NCBI RefSeq assembly: GCF_036039175.1
Contig: NZ_JAYXKP010000001.1
Span: 124,001 to 188,000, forward strand
DNA length: 64,000 nt
Origin: Marinilactibacillus sp036039175
GTDB taxonomy: Bacteria; Bacillota; Bacilli; Lactobacillales; Carnobacteriaceae_A
Direction: 5' to 3'
Shown here: positions 53,383-62,284 of the stretch, one piece after another
Position numbering within the stretch: position 1 is the first letter of the stretch
How the letters are laid out: every line of letters starts with the position of its first letter
Position numbers and translations under genes: made by a program
The notes under the pieces: model-generated
The model's input: only the letters and a program-made list of their open reading frames with translations
What the model was told of the DNA's origin: nothing
Database searches by the model: none

Positions 53383-54217
53383 AAAATAGATCCAGTTGAC
53401 GAGGGGAAAGATTTTCAAAATCTAATCCCAGTAGCTTCTGTAAGGTTTTCGCATTAGGGGCCGCATGACCACCTGAGTTGTTATTAAAGATGATACATAC
53501 TTCACTTGAATCCTTTTCTAACGTTCTAGCCGTTTCTGCAAAAGATTCTAATTCTTTTTCTTTATATTCATATAATGTTCTTTCAGCACGCCAGTCCTGT
53601 ATGTTTTCTCCTAACCAACCTTCGTAATTACGACCGTGAAGGCGATATATGGATAATGAAGGGTTAGTTGACACGGAAACTGTTGGGACACTATTATTGG
53701 GTGTTTGAGGCTGATCAACAATAACATTAATCAACTTTAACTCTTTCAAAAATTGAATGGTTTTAGATTGATTATTTTCGCTGAACCAGCTTTGACTTCT
53801 AAATTCTATAGCTAAAGGCCAATCCCCCATTAGTTTTCGAACGAGTCTGAGATATTGGACATTTTGTTTGGTACAATCAAAGTATGGCGGGAACTGAAAA
53901 AGAAACGCTTTAACTTTTCCTGCTTCAACCATGGGAGAAAAGGTTTGTTTATAAACTTTGAACATGGATTCAATACTTGTAAACTCTTCAATCCATTCCT
54001 TATGCATCGTCATAGCTTTATAAGCCTTTGGAATGAAAGTAAATGCAGCTGGTGTTTTCTCAATCCAACTTTTGATATTTTTTTCAGGAGGAATGGCGTA
54101 AAAACTAGTATCTAATTCTACAACTGGAAAATGACTAGAGTAGTTTTCCAGTTTTTTTGATTGATCCAAAGTGATCAGTGGGTGATCGCTCCAACCAGTC
54201 AGTCCGATTGTTATCAT
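53381..54217 (-). CDS. DUF72 family protein (YecE/YunF-like)
   Basis: 278 aa. The N-terminal IGLTGWSDHP, FYAIPPEKN, the KAFLFQFPPYF strand, AIEFRSQSW and the late YRLHGRN and FNNNSGGHAAPNA motifs define DUF72, a TIM-barrel family of unknown function. The second ATG (54217) sits 8 bases after GAGG; the first (54223) is too close. Monocistronic and divergent from the RpiR regulator gene. Confidence 0.92.
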   Translation of the reverse strand: MITIGLTGWSDHPLITLDQSKKLENYSSHFPVVELDTSFYAIPPEKNIKSWIEKTPAAFTFIPKAYKAMTMHKEWIEEFTSIESMFKVYKQTFSPMVEAGKVKAFLFQFPPYFDCTKQNVQYLRLVRKLMGDWPLAIEFRSQSWFSENNQSKTIQFLKELKLINVIVDQPQTPNNSVPTVSVSTNPSLSIYRLHGRNYEGWLGENIQDWRAERTLYEYKEKELESFAETARTLEKDSSEVCIIFNNNSGGHAAPNAKTLQKLLGLDFENLSPRQLDLF

Positions 54218-54376
54218 AATCATTGCCTCAATTCTACTTTTATCTATTTAGTTTAACATGATATAATTGTTAGATAAAAGATGTATATTTATTTTTATTC
54301 AAACTGGAATTAGATAGATTAGAAAAGACTATTGTACTAAAAATCTCGTTATAATGATATCAAAGGAGTCTTTTAA

Positions 54377-55117
54377 TTGTCCTTTTATAAATTTCTAGAA
54401 GAAAATCGTAACCAGTTAAATCAGACGGAAGAAAAGATTTTGACGTACTTAATAAAAGAAAAAAAGCAAGTTGAAAAATGGACGATACGGGAAGTTGCTC
54501 AACAGTTTTACACTGTTCCCAATACAATTGTACGAATGTGTCAAAAGCTTGGATTTCAGGGTTATGTTCATTTCAAAAATTCCTTAAAAGACACGTTAGT
54601 AGAAGAACGATCTGTTTTAGAAATGACCGATTTAGATAGTAAGATTGTAAAAACAAAGCAATTTCTAAATGATGAGATTATGGAACACGTGTTGCAGGCT
54701 ATAAATGAGGCAGATCAAATTTTGTTCTTTGCAGTTGGATTATCTAGGTTTCCAGCAGAAGAGTTTAGTGAACGACTTAAAATATTAGGAAAGAGGAGTC
54801 AAACCTTTATTGATCCTCATCTTATGAAGCATAATGCAAAACAAATGTCAGACAAAGACTTAGGAATTGCACTTAGTTTAAGTGGTTCAGAAAAATCTAA
54901 TGTGTTCTCGGCCACGAGCCGTGCCAATATAGCCGGTGCAAAAACAATTAGTTTGACAGGTTTTTCAACTAATGAACTTTCTAAAATAACCGACTTACAG
55001 CTATATGTGTATAGTACTGAAATCAAAATTGAGGGCTTAGACGCAGCGGATCGATTTGGCATGCACTATTTACTGAATAGATTATTCAAGGATTATGTAG
55101 ACCGATATTCAATATAA
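54377..55117 (+). CDS. MurR/RpiR family transcriptional regulator
   Basis: 246 aa. An N-terminal RpiR helix-turn-helix (~75 residues, IREVAQQFYTVPNTIVRMCQKLGF) and a C-terminal SIS phosphosugar-binding domain (~residues 100-240). TTG start 8 bases after AAGGAG; a TATAAT at 54350 may be its -10 box. It is convergent with the glvCA-like operon. Bacillus GlvR, which controls the maltose PTS, belongs to the same family, so control of glvCA is the leading hypothesis. Confidence 0.9.
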   Translation: MSFYKFLEENRNQLNQTEEKILTYLIKEKKQVEKWTIREVAQQFYTVPNTIVRMCQKLGFQGYVHFKNSLKDTLVEERSVLEMTDLDSKIVKTKQFLNDEIMEHVLQAINEADQILFFAVGLSRFPAEEFSERLKILGKRSQTFIDPHLMKHNAKQMSDKDLGIALSLSGSEKSNVFSATSRANIAGAKTISLTGFSTNELSKITDLQLYVYSTEIKIEGLDAADRFGMHYLLNRLFKDYVDRYSI

Positions 55118-55122
55118 AAGAG

Positions 55123-55160
55123 AGACCTCTACTTTACTTTTCAATGTAAGGTAGAGGTCT
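55123..55160. terminator. Hairpin between convergent regulator and glvA
   Basis: AGACCTCTAC pairs with GTAGAGGTCT, with an inner TTAC/GTAA. The minus-strand side runs into CTCTTTTAT, while the plus side has only a weak T tract. Confidence 0.65.
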
Positions 55161-55174
55161 TGAACTCATTTAGG

Positions 55175-56503
55175 TTAGTTTAATTCTGGCCAGTATTTTT
55201 GATTTGCTAGAATAAGATCATCTAGTAAAAGACGAGCTTTTTTAGCATCTACAACAGTTCTATTCATTGTCAATGCTTGTAATGCTTTTGTATAGGAATT
55301 TTCCATAAAAGCTTCAACCGTTAGTTTTTCATAAGCGTGTTGAGATTCTATCAAACCTTTGTAAAAAGTATCAATTTTACCAACTGCATATGGTTGGGGA
55401 CCGTTAGCGCCTAAAGATGCAGCAACTTCAATCATACTATCGTCTGGAAGGTTAGCTACGATTCCGTTGTTACGGACCATCACTACATAGGTTTTTCTTA
55501 AATTATGGGCAATAGAAGCGGCAACTTCAACCATCATATCACCATGAGCATCGTTATGAACTACAGAAGAATCTCTAGCCGTACCATTTTTTACAATTCG
55601 TCTGCATTCTTCAAATACTTTCTTTTCACGACCTTCTCTAACTTCATCTGTCCTAGTACGGTGTGGATCCATTTTGGATAATTTGTAATCAGGGTATAAA
55701 TAGTATTGAAGATAAGTGTTTGGTAAATAATCCGGAAAATCTCTTAACATATCTTCGACCATTGCATACGTATCTAGCCATGATTGATCTCTTTGCTCTG
55801 CATCCACTGGTCTAAAACCACCATCGAGTATAATTTCTTTAATTTCTGGCATACGGTCTTTGCCATTCTCATCATAGAGATGTTTAAACCAGCCATAGTG
55901 GTTTAAACCGAAGTAAACAGGCTCAAATTTGTTGGCATCAAAATCAATCAAACTTGCGAAAGATCTTAATAAGTTGACTGGTTGATCACAAATATTTAAG
56001 ATCTTATCTTCTTCAGGAAATAATTTGTCCAAAGCTAGCGCAACAATAGCTGCAGGGTTCGTATAATTTAGAATCCAAGCATCTGGAGAAATACTTCTAA
56101 CTTTATTGACCATTTTTTGCATATCTACTATTGATCTGAGGCCATAAGCAAAACCACCTGGTCCACAAGTTTCTTGACCAATAACGCCATGTTTAAGTGG
56201 GATTTTTTCGTCTTTTTCACGCATCTCGAATCCACCAGTTCTCATTTGACAGAATACAAAATCTACATCACTATAAGCTTCATTTGCATCTGTAGTGTAT
56301 GTGACTTTTACATCAGGTGCTTCTTCTTTGAAAAGAATCTTAGCAAACTCTCCAATCACACTTTGACGATCTGCATTAATGTCATACAATGTGATTTTTT
56401 CAATAGGGAATGTACTTAAATGAGTGGTCATAGCTTTTAGAATTCCAGGAGTCCACGTTGATCCTCCACCTACTAATACAATTTTACTTTTCTTATTCAT
56501 CAT
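55175..56503 (-). CDS. glvA: 6-phospho-alpha-glucosidase, GH4 (maltose-6-phosphate hydrolase)
   Basis: 442 aa, the length of GlvA. An NAD- and Mn-dependent GH4 enzyme that cleaves maltose 6-phosphate and related phospho-alpha-glucosides. The N-terminal GGGSTWTPG NAD motif, QETCGPGGFAYGLRS, NYTNPAAI and the metal/specificity loop NICDQPV (Cys) with GLNHYGW (His) are clear. CD-x-P is the form seen in alpha-specific members. Translation is coupled: its ATG lies 11 bases inside the PTS gene. Second gene of glvC-glvA. Confidence 0.93.
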   Translation of the reverse strand: MMNKKSKIVLVGGGSTWTPGILKAMTTHLSTFPIEKITLYDINADRQSVIGEFAKILFKEEAPDVKVTYTTDANEAYSDVDFVFCQMRTGGFEMREKDEKIPLKHGVIGQETCGPGGFAYGLRSIVDMQKMVNKVRSISPDAWILNYTNPAAIVALALDKLFPEEDKILNICDQPVNLLRSFASLIDFDANKFEPVYFGLNHYGWFKHLYDENGKDRMPEIKEIILDGGFRPVDAEQRDQSWLDTYAMVEDMLRDFPDYLPNTYLQYYLYPDYKLSKMDPHRTRTDEVREGREKKVFEECRRIVKNGTARDSSVVHNDAHGDMMVEVAASIAHNLRKTYVVMVRNNGIVANLPDDSMIEVAASLGANGPQPYAVGKIDTFYKGLIESQHAYEKLTVEAFMENSYTKALQALTMNRTVVDAKKARLLLDDLILANQKYWPELN

Positions 56504-58094
56504 GATAATTTGCTGCTCCTTTCAATTTGGGTGCAATATTTTCTACCTTTGGTCCATAAATGACTTGATAATTTGTTTCATCAATTTTTACCGTTCCTGC
56601 TGCGCCAGTTTTCTTGAGTTTAGCTTCATCTACTAATGAGGTATCACTTAATACTAGGCGAAGTCTAGTGAAACAGTTATCGATACTTTTAATATTTTGA
56701 CTACCCCCTAGAGCTTCTACAATGTTCATACCTAGTTCATCGTCAGATAGACTCGTCTTAGTATCTTCGCTTAAAGCAACATCTTCTTCAATTTCACGAC
56801 CAGGAGTAAGAACATTTCTTTTCTCAATAACTAGTTTGAATACAAAGTAATAAATGGGGGCATACAATAATCCAACTAAAACGGGCCAATACCAATTTGT
56901 TTGAGTACCTTGTAGGATACCGAATACGGTTAAGTCGATCACGCCACCTTGAACATTCCCAATGACGACATTAAAGGCATCCATTAGCATAAAGCTTAAT
57001 CCTGCCATAAACGAGTGGAAAATATAGAGTATTGGCGAAACAAAAATAAAAGAAAATTCAATTGGTTCAGTAATTCCAGTCGTAAAACTCGCTAATCCTG
57101 ATGCTGACATTAATCCTTTAACTTCATGTTTTTTCTCTTTTAATGCAGCTTGCACCATAGCAAAAGCTGCAGCGGGTAATCCAAATACCATGAAGGGGAT
57201 TTTACCTTGAGCTAAGAATCTTGTAGCTTCTGACATAACTGTAAGATCTGGTGAATCTTGAGCAAGTGAAGCATTAAAAATATTCAGTGCACCAACCACT
57301 TGCTGACCATCTATTTCTGCAATTCCACCAATGGGCGTAAACCGTACAATCTGATTTAATATATGATGTAAACCCGTTGGCACTAAAAGTCTCTCTAAAA
57401 ATCCAAATAGGAATGTTCCGAATAATCCAGCGTCCGCTATTAAACTACCGACACTTTCTATAGCTGCACCAAAATAGGGCCAGATAAAATACATCAAGAT
57501 TGCAAGAAAAGGGACTACAACCGTCGTTATGATAGGGACAAATCGTTTACCTCCAAAAAAGCTTATCGCAATAGGTAGGTCTATAGTATGGAAGCGATTG
57601 TGTAAGAATGAGACAAGTAAACCAGTTATTATACCACCGAATACGTTCATCCTTAGAGTGAATATTCCTAATACGGATTCATATTGCGAAGCAGTTTGGG
57701 TAGCCGCTAGTTCAGATAACCCAGATTCCATAAGTGCTTCCACTGAATAGGTAGCTGCAGTTATGTCATTTATGCTTAAGAGATATTGTATGGTTATATG
57801 GAAAAGTATAAATCCAATGACACCTGAAAAAGCTGCTGTCGTTTTTTCTTTTTTCGCTAACCCGAAGGATATTGCGACAGCGAATAAAATTGGTAAATTA
57901 CCAAAAATCGCTCCTGCAAGTGCACGTACGATTCCGATAACGTGTTGTACAATTGTGAAGGACACGAAGGTGTCTCCCACAATGTCGGGATTTTGAAGGA
58001 CGGAACTAATCCCTAAAAAAATACCTGCAGCGGCAATTAAAGAGATGGGGGTCATAAGTGCTTTACCAAGGCGTTGCCAAAAATCTTTAGACAT
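56493..58094 (-). CDS. glvC: Alpha-glucoside-specific PTS transporter, EIICB
   Basis: 533 aa. EIIC (about ten helices, residues ~1-420) followed by EIIB with phosphocysteine in DNCFTRLRLVL. The N-terminus KALMTPISLIAAAGIF and the loop FTPIGGIAEIDGQ fit the MalX/GlvC alpha-glucoside group. There is no EIIA domain, so it must take phosphate from a separate EIIA-Glc, possibly the EIIA domains of the BglP proteins in this window. AAAGGAGG precedes the ATG. First gene of the operon, divergent from an aldo/keto reductase. Confidence 0.93.
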   Translation of the reverse strand: MSKDFWQRLGKALMTPISLIAAAGIFLGISSVLQNPDIVGDTFVSFTIVQHVIGIVRALAGAIFGNLPILFAVAISFGLAKKEKTTAAFSGVIGFILFHITIQYLLSINDITAATYSVEALMESGLSELAATQTASQYESVLGIFTLRMNVFGGIITGLLVSFLHNRFHTIDLPIAISFFGGKRFVPIITTVVVPFLAILMYFIWPYFGAAIESVGSLIADAGLFGTFLFGFLERLLVPTGLHHILNQIVRFTPIGGIAEIDGQQVVGALNIFNASLAQDSPDLTVMSEATRFLAQGKIPFMVFGLPAAAFAMVQAALKEKKHEVKGLMSASGLASFTTGITEPIEFSFIFVSPILYIFHSFMAGLSFMLMDAFNVVIGNVQGGVIDLTVFGILQGTQTNWYWPVLVGLLYAPIYYFVFKLVIEKRNVLTPGREIEEDVALSEDTKTSLSDDELGMNIVEALGGSQNIKSIDNCFTRLRLVLSDTSLVDEAKLKKTGAAGTVKIDETNYQVIYGPKVENIAPKLKGAANYHDE

Positions 58095-58126
58095 AATAAC
58101 TTCCTCCTTTATTCTTTTATAAGTAT

Positions 58127-58156
58127 ATTGTAAGGGTTTTTATAAATAGTTTACAA
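58127..58156 (-). promoter_or_regulatory. Promoter of glvC-glvA
   Basis: On the minus strand TTGTAA and TACAAT are separated by 18 bases, about 33 bases before the glvC ATG. Confidence 0.6.
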
Positions 58157-58169
58157 GAAGGAACACGTC

Positions 58170-58208
58170 TGTACACAAGGTTTAAACTTGTTCACGAAAC
58201 CGTGTACA
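58170..58208. promoter_or_regulatory. Inverted repeat upstream of glvC, probable operator
   Basis: TGTACAC (58170) and GTGTACA (58202) form the outer arms, with an inner near-palindrome CAAGGTTTAAACTTG. It lies just upstream of the glvC -35 box and between divergent genes. An RpiR (GlvR-like) site is plausible. Confidence 0.5.
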
Positions 58209-58229
58209 TATTTCTATTATCAGTTGCTT

Positions 58230-58257
58230 TTGATTGTCAACTCTGCGAAAATATAGA
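58230..58257 (+). promoter_or_regulatory. Promoter of the second aldo/keto reductase
   Basis: TTGATT and TATAGA with a 16-base spacer, just before GGAGG and the ATG. Confidence 0.45.
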
Positions 58258-58282
58258 AAGAACTTACTATGGAGGCGATATC

Positions 58283-59254
58283 ATGGAGTATAGACAGTTA
58301 GGTAATAGTGGACTTAAAGTTTCAGAAATTGCACTAGGTAGTTGGCTTACATACGGAAAGACAGTAGAAGATACTACTGCAGAAGACTGTATTCGACTAG
58401 CTTATGAAAAAGGCATTAACTTCTTCGATACAGCAAACGTTTATGAACAAGGGCAAGCTGAAAAAGTGCTTGGTAAAGTATTAAAAGACTATCAAAGAGA
58501 TCAAGTTGTTGTAGCGACCAAAGTTTACTTCCCTATGGGAGATGGACCAAATGATAGGGGCCTTTCTAGAAAACATATCATCGAACAATGTGATAAGAGT
58601 CTTCAACGTCTAGGAATGGATTATGTAGATTTATATCAATGTCACCGATTCGACCCAACAGTGCCATTGGAAGAAACCCTAATGGCATTAGATGACTTAG
58701 TGAAACAAGGCAAAGTCTTGTACACGGGAGTCAGCGAATGGTCTGCAGCTCAAATTGAGAAGGCTCAGGGAATTATAGACCACAGAGGGCATCACAAAAT
58801 GATTTCCAATCAACCGGTCTATAATTTATTGCAACGATACATTGAATCTGAAGTTTTACCTGTTTCGGAATCTTATGGAATGGGTCAAATCGTATTCTCT
58901 CCATTAGCTCAAGGCGTTCTAACTGGAAAATATAAACCAAATGCTGAAATACCAAAAGATTCTAGAGCGGCAAACAAAGAAATCGGAAGTTTTGTAAATC
59001 GTTATATGGACGATGAAACTTTGGAAGCTGTTCAGAAATTAGATGCAATTGCTGATCAATTAGATTTAAGTCTTGTTCAACTTTCATTAGCCTGGATCCT
59101 ACGTAAACCGGGTGTTTCTGCAGCCATCATTGGAGCAAGTAGACCTTCTCAAATTGAAGAAAACGTTAAGGCATCTGGAATAAAATTATCTACAGATGTT
59201 TTAGATGAAATCGATACAGTACTGGAAAGTATTGCACATATCAGAACAAGATAA
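58283..59254 (+). CDS. Aldo/keto reductase, potassium-channel beta-subunit type
   Basis: 323 aa. NADPH-dependent TIM-barrel reductase of the Kv-beta/YajO group. Catalytic Asp and Tyr in FFDTANVYEQGQAE, Lys in VVATKVY, His in YQCHRFDP, cofactor segments VFSPLAQGVLTGKY and IIGASRPSQIEEN. ATG 58283 follows GGAGG by 7 bases; a GTG at 58202 would add 27 unrelated residues containing the promoter. Divergent from glvC and monocistronic. The substrate is unknown. Confidence 0.92.
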   Translation: MEYRQLGNSGLKVSEIALGSWLTYGKTVEDTTAEDCIRLAYEKGINFFDTANVYEQGQAEKVLGKVLKDYQRDQVVVATKVYFPMGDGPNDRGLSRKHIIEQCDKSLQRLGMDYVDLYQCHRFDPTVPLEETLMALDDLVKQGKVLYTGVSEWSAAQIEKAQGIIDHRGHHKMISNQPVYNLLQRYIESEVLPVSESYGMGQIVFSPLAQGVLTGKYKPNAEIPKDSRAANKEIGSFVNRYMDDETLEAVQKLDAIADQLDLSLVQLSLAWILRKPGVSAAIIGASRPSQIEENVKASGIKLSTDVLDEIDTVLESIAHIRTR

Positions 59255-59265
59255 CGAGACAATAT

Positions 59266-59309
59266 AAAACGGACCCACATTCTATCTCTAGAGTGTGGGT
59301 CCGTTTTTT
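59266..59309. terminator. Bidirectional terminator
   Basis: AAAACGGACCCACA and TGTGGGTCCGTTTT arms between the reductase and xylR genes, with A/T tracts on both sides. Confidence 0.94.
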
Positions 59310-59323
59310 GATTATTTTAAATT

Positions 59324-60511
59324 TTATTTATTCGATCGTACAGCGGCTGTAGAAGTATAACCTATATCAAATTTAACCTCATCAAGACTCAAAAAGTTTT
59401 TTAGATTTAAGACGGTAGCGCCGTAAAGACTAGATTGACTCCCTAATTTGGATTTAGACAATTGGATACTCTTATAAATAGATCGGTCTAGATGTTTTTC
59501 GATGATAGAAAGGATGTTTGGTAACTTATCAAATATCTCAGAATTCACATAAATGACTTCTGGATCATACGTGCCCATGATATTCATTAAACCGATGGAT
59601 AAATCTTTAGCGAAATGATCAATCAGCAGGGTGGTTTCAGCATCTTCTTGCTCAACTGCTTCTATTAAATCATCAAAAGTACATTGATCGTCTTTTTTTA
59701 AAGTTTGGAATCTTCGAATCAAGGATGTGAAAGATCCGTATTGTTCAAAGCACCCCTTATTACCACAAGCACACTGAATGCCATCAGGATACAAAATCGT
59801 ATGACCGATTTCGCCGCTACGCCCTTTAAATCCTCGAAACAATTGTCGATCTAAGATAATTCCAGCACCTATACCTGTATGAACACTGAATGAAATTAAA
59901 TGAGTATGTTCGTGGTCGTATGCAGCTTCTGCTAAAGCAGAGAGATTGGCTTCATTTTCAATATAAACTGGAATGTTTAATCTATCTTCAAGTTCCTTCA
60001 CTAAATCAATCTCATCAATATCAAAATAAGGGGTGAAACTAATTTGGTTTTCATCTACAACCCCATGAATAGAAATTGCTATTCCAATCATTCCAAAAGG
60101 CTTAGCCGTATATTTAGTGTTAAATTCTTGAACGTGATTAACCAGCCGTTCAATTACATTTTCTTTACTAATTTTGCAATGCTCAGTATACTTTTCGATG
60201 ACTTCGCCGTTAAGGTAGGTGGCTAATGAGCTAATTTGATCAGAACGTAGGTCAATGCTAAAAGAAATACCTGCCTTTTTATTGATTTCCAGATAAATCG
60301 GTTTTCTACCACCAGCAGATGAGCTTTCTCCAGCTCCAATTTCAACGACATATTGGTCTTCAATCAAATTTCTGACGATTTCCGAGATGGTTGCCTTATT
60401 TAAACCAGTTAGTTCTGAAATTTTTGCTCGAGACATCTGATAGCCATTCATAATATTTGAAATGACGAGTATGGTATTACTATTTCTTGTAGATGTTTTT
60501 TTAAGATCCAT
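59324..60511 (-). CDS. xylR: XylR, ROK-family xylose repressor
   Basis: 395 aa. N-terminal winged helix-turn-helix (SRAKISELTGLNKATISEIVRNL) and a ROK sugar-kinase-like domain with the zinc motif CACGNKGCFEQYGS. It binds xyl operators in the absence of xylose. It is divergent from xylB, and two operators of the XylR type lie before xylB and xylA. AGGAGA precedes the ATG. The kinase-like GIGAGIILD loop is retained, as is usual for ROK repressors. Confidence 0.95.
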   Translation of the reverse strand: MDLKKTSTRNSNTILVISNIMNGYQMSRAKISELTGLNKATISEIVRNLIEDQYVVEIGAGESSSAGGRKPIYLEINKKAGISFSIDLRSDQISSLATYLNGEVIEKYTEHCKISKENVIERLVNHVQEFNTKYTAKPFGMIGIAISIHGVVDENQISFTPYFDIDEIDLVKELEDRLNIPVYIENEANLSALAEAAYDHEHTHLISFSVHTGIGAGIILDRQLFRGFKGRSGEIGHTILYPDGIQCACGNKGCFEQYGSFTSLIRRFQTLKKDDQCTFDDLIEAVEQEDAETTLLIDHFAKDLSIGLMNIMGTYDPEVIYVNSEIFDKLPNILSIIEKHLDRSIYKSIQLSKSKLGSQSSLYGATVLNLKNFLSLDEVKFDIGYTSTAAVRSNK

Positions 60512-60548
60512 GGAGTTCTCCTATTTGAATAATAGATTTAATTTAAAT

Positions 60549-60562
60549 GAAAGCGGTTGACT
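60549..60562 (+). promoter_or_regulatory. cre-like site at xylB promoter
   Basis: TGAAAGCGGTTGAC matches TGNAANCGNWW exactly and fails only at the last two positions (12 of 14). It overlaps the -35 box TTGACT. Confidence 0.55.
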
Positions 60563-60585
60563 TTTTTGTTCTTTTAAATTATAGT
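60557..60585 (+). promoter_or_regulatory. Promoter of xylB
   Basis: TTGACT and TATAGT with a 17-base spacer. The -10 box overlaps the left arm of the XylR operator. Confidence 0.8.
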
Positions 60586-60604
60586 TTGTTTATTATATAA
60601 ACTA
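60582..60604. promoter_or_regulatory. XylR operator upstream of xylB
   Basis: TAGTTT and AAACTA arms around 11 bases, the spacing of the Bacillus xyl operator. It covers the end of the -10 box and the start point. Confidence 0.8.
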
Positions 60605-60688
60605 ACTGACTACACTGTACCATAATCTGATCCACAATTGAATAATTTTATTCGTTAGGTGAAGCAAAAGTGAATAGGAGCGTGAGAA

Positions 60689-62188
60689 ATGAGTTACGTG
60701 TTGGGAATGGATTTAGGAACGAGCGGGTTAAAAGGGATACTGGTTGATCGAACAGGTCGAATCGTAGCTTCAGCAGAAAGTGATTATCCACTGTTAACCC
60801 CTCAAAGAGGGCATAGTGAGCAAGATCCTGAAGAATGGTATCTAGCCGCACTCAAAGTATTTCAAAGTATTAGAGAATCAGTACCTGATATGAGCCAGAA
60901 AATAGAGGGTATTAGTTTTTCTGGACAGATGCATACGTTAGTCTTACTTGACCAAGAGGATAAGGTTTTAAGGAATGCAATCCTCTGGAACGATGTTAGG
61001 ACCACAGAACAATGTGAGATGATCACTGAAACATTAAAAGGAAGTCTGTTGGAGATTACTAAAAATAAAGCGCTTGAAGGTTTTACACTTCCTAAACTCC
61101 TTTGGGTTAAAGAATATGAACCAGATATTTATGATAAAATCAGTACATTTCTATTACCAAAAGACTACTTAGGATTCCGTTTGACGGGTCATAAACAAAT
61201 GGAATTCTCAGACGCGGCAGGTACTTTACTGTTGGATGTTGAAAATAGAAGTTGGAGTGAAACAATTCTCAATACTTTTTCAATTGATCCAGAAATCTGC
61301 CCAAAACTTGTTCGCTCGGATGACTGTATTGGATTTTTAGATTCAGAAATTTCCAAAGTATTAGGTATTGAAAAAGTAGTAAAAGTCTTTTCAGGTGGAG
61401 CAGACAATGCATGTGCCGCAATTGGAGCAGGTATTGTTGAGTCAGATCAGGCCATGGCTAGTATCGGAACGTCAGGCGTTTTTCTCTCCAATGAAACACG
61501 TGGAGATAAATCGTTTAATGGAGATCTGCACTATTTTAATCATGCTATTGCCGATCAATTTTATACGATGGGCGTTACATTAGCTGCAGGAAATAGCTTA
61601 AGCTGGTTCAAAAAAACATTCGCTGAGCATGAATCATTCGAAACACTACTAAAATCTATAGATACGATTGAACCAGGTTCAGAAGGGCTGCTGTTTACAC
61701 CTTATATATCAGGAGAACGCACACCATACACAGATAGTACAATTCGTGGGTCGTTCATCGGAATGGATATTGGACATACTAGAGATCATTTTACGAGAGC
61801 AGTACTAGAAGGGATAACTTTCTCATTAAAGGATTCATATGAAATTATGCGCACACACGCAGCCTATCCATTTAAGACAATTGTTTCGGTGGGAGGGGGC
61901 GCAAAAAATAAAGTATGGCTACAGATGCAAGCTGATATTTTTGACACACCGATTCGTACCCTTGAGACTGAGCAGGGGCCTGCAATGGGTAGTGCTATGA
62001 TTGCAGCAGTTGGTACAGGTTGGTTTGATAACTTCAAAACTTGTGCAAATGCCTTTGTTCACTACAAAGATGTTTATCATCCAATAGAAGAAAATGTTTT
62101 AAAGTATGAGAATCTGTACACAGTCTATGGACAAATTTACGCAGCTACAGCAAATTTAAACAGTCAATTATCTAAACTTAATAAATAG
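60689..62188 (+). CDS. xylB: Xylulokinase
   Basis: 499 aa FGGY-family kinase that phosphorylates D-xylulose to xylulose 5-phosphate for the pentose phosphate/phosphoketolase route. The N-terminal GMDLGTSGLKGILVD phosphate-binding motif, SFSGQMH, AILWNDVRT, the mid-protein SGGADNACAAIG and the C-terminal SVGGGAKNKVWLQMQAD (FGGY signature 2 region) are visible. AGGAGCG precedes the ATG. It lies between xylR and xylA with its own promoter. No terminator separates it from xylA, so read-through adds to xylA expression. Confidence 0.96.
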   Translation: MSYVLGMDLGTSGLKGILVDRTGRIVASAESDYPLLTPQRGHSEQDPEEWYLAALKVFQSIRESVPDMSQKIEGISFSGQMHTLVLLDQEDKVLRNAILWNDVRTTEQCEMITETLKGSLLEITKNKALEGFTLPKLLWVKEYEPDIYDKISTFLLPKDYLGFRLTGHKQMEFSDAAGTLLLDVENRSWSETILNTFSIDPEICPKLVRSDDCIGFLDSEISKVLGIEKVVKVFSGGADNACAAIGAGIVESDQAMASIGTSGVFLSNETRGDKSFNGDLHYFNHAIADQFYTMGVTLAAGNSLSWFKKTFAEHESFETLLKSIDTIEPGSEGLLFTPYISGERTPYTDSTIRGSFIGMDIGHTRDHFTRAVLEGITFSLKDSYEIMRTHAAYPFKTIVSVGGGAKNKVWLQMQADIFDTPIRTLETEQGPAMGSAMIAAVGTGWFDNFKTCANAFVHYKDVYHPIEENVLKYENLYTVYGQIYAATANLNSQLSKLNK

Positions 62189-62199
62189 GAAAAGTTTAA

Positions 62200-62228
62200 T
62201 TGACACCGCATACATTTTTATATATAGT
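62200..62228 (+). promoter_or_regulatory. Promoter of xylA
   Basis: TTGACA and TATAGT with a 17-base spacer. As at xylB, the -10 box runs into the operator. Confidence 0.85.
62201..62214 (+). promoter_or_regulatory. cre site at xylA promoter
   Basis: TGACACCGCATACA matches 13 of 14 positions of the CcpA consensus and overlaps the -35 box, predicting strong glucose repression. Confidence 0.75.
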
Positions 62229-62249
62229 TAGTTTGTATAATAAACTAAC
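62227..62249. promoter_or_regulatory. XylR operator upstream of xylA
   Basis: Perfect arms GTTAGTTT and AAACTAAC around 7 bases. The half-sites match the xylB operator, but the spacer is 4 bases shorter. Confidence 0.75.
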
Positions 62250-62284
62250 CAACTAAAATTAATTAATTAGGAGTGATTGATTTC

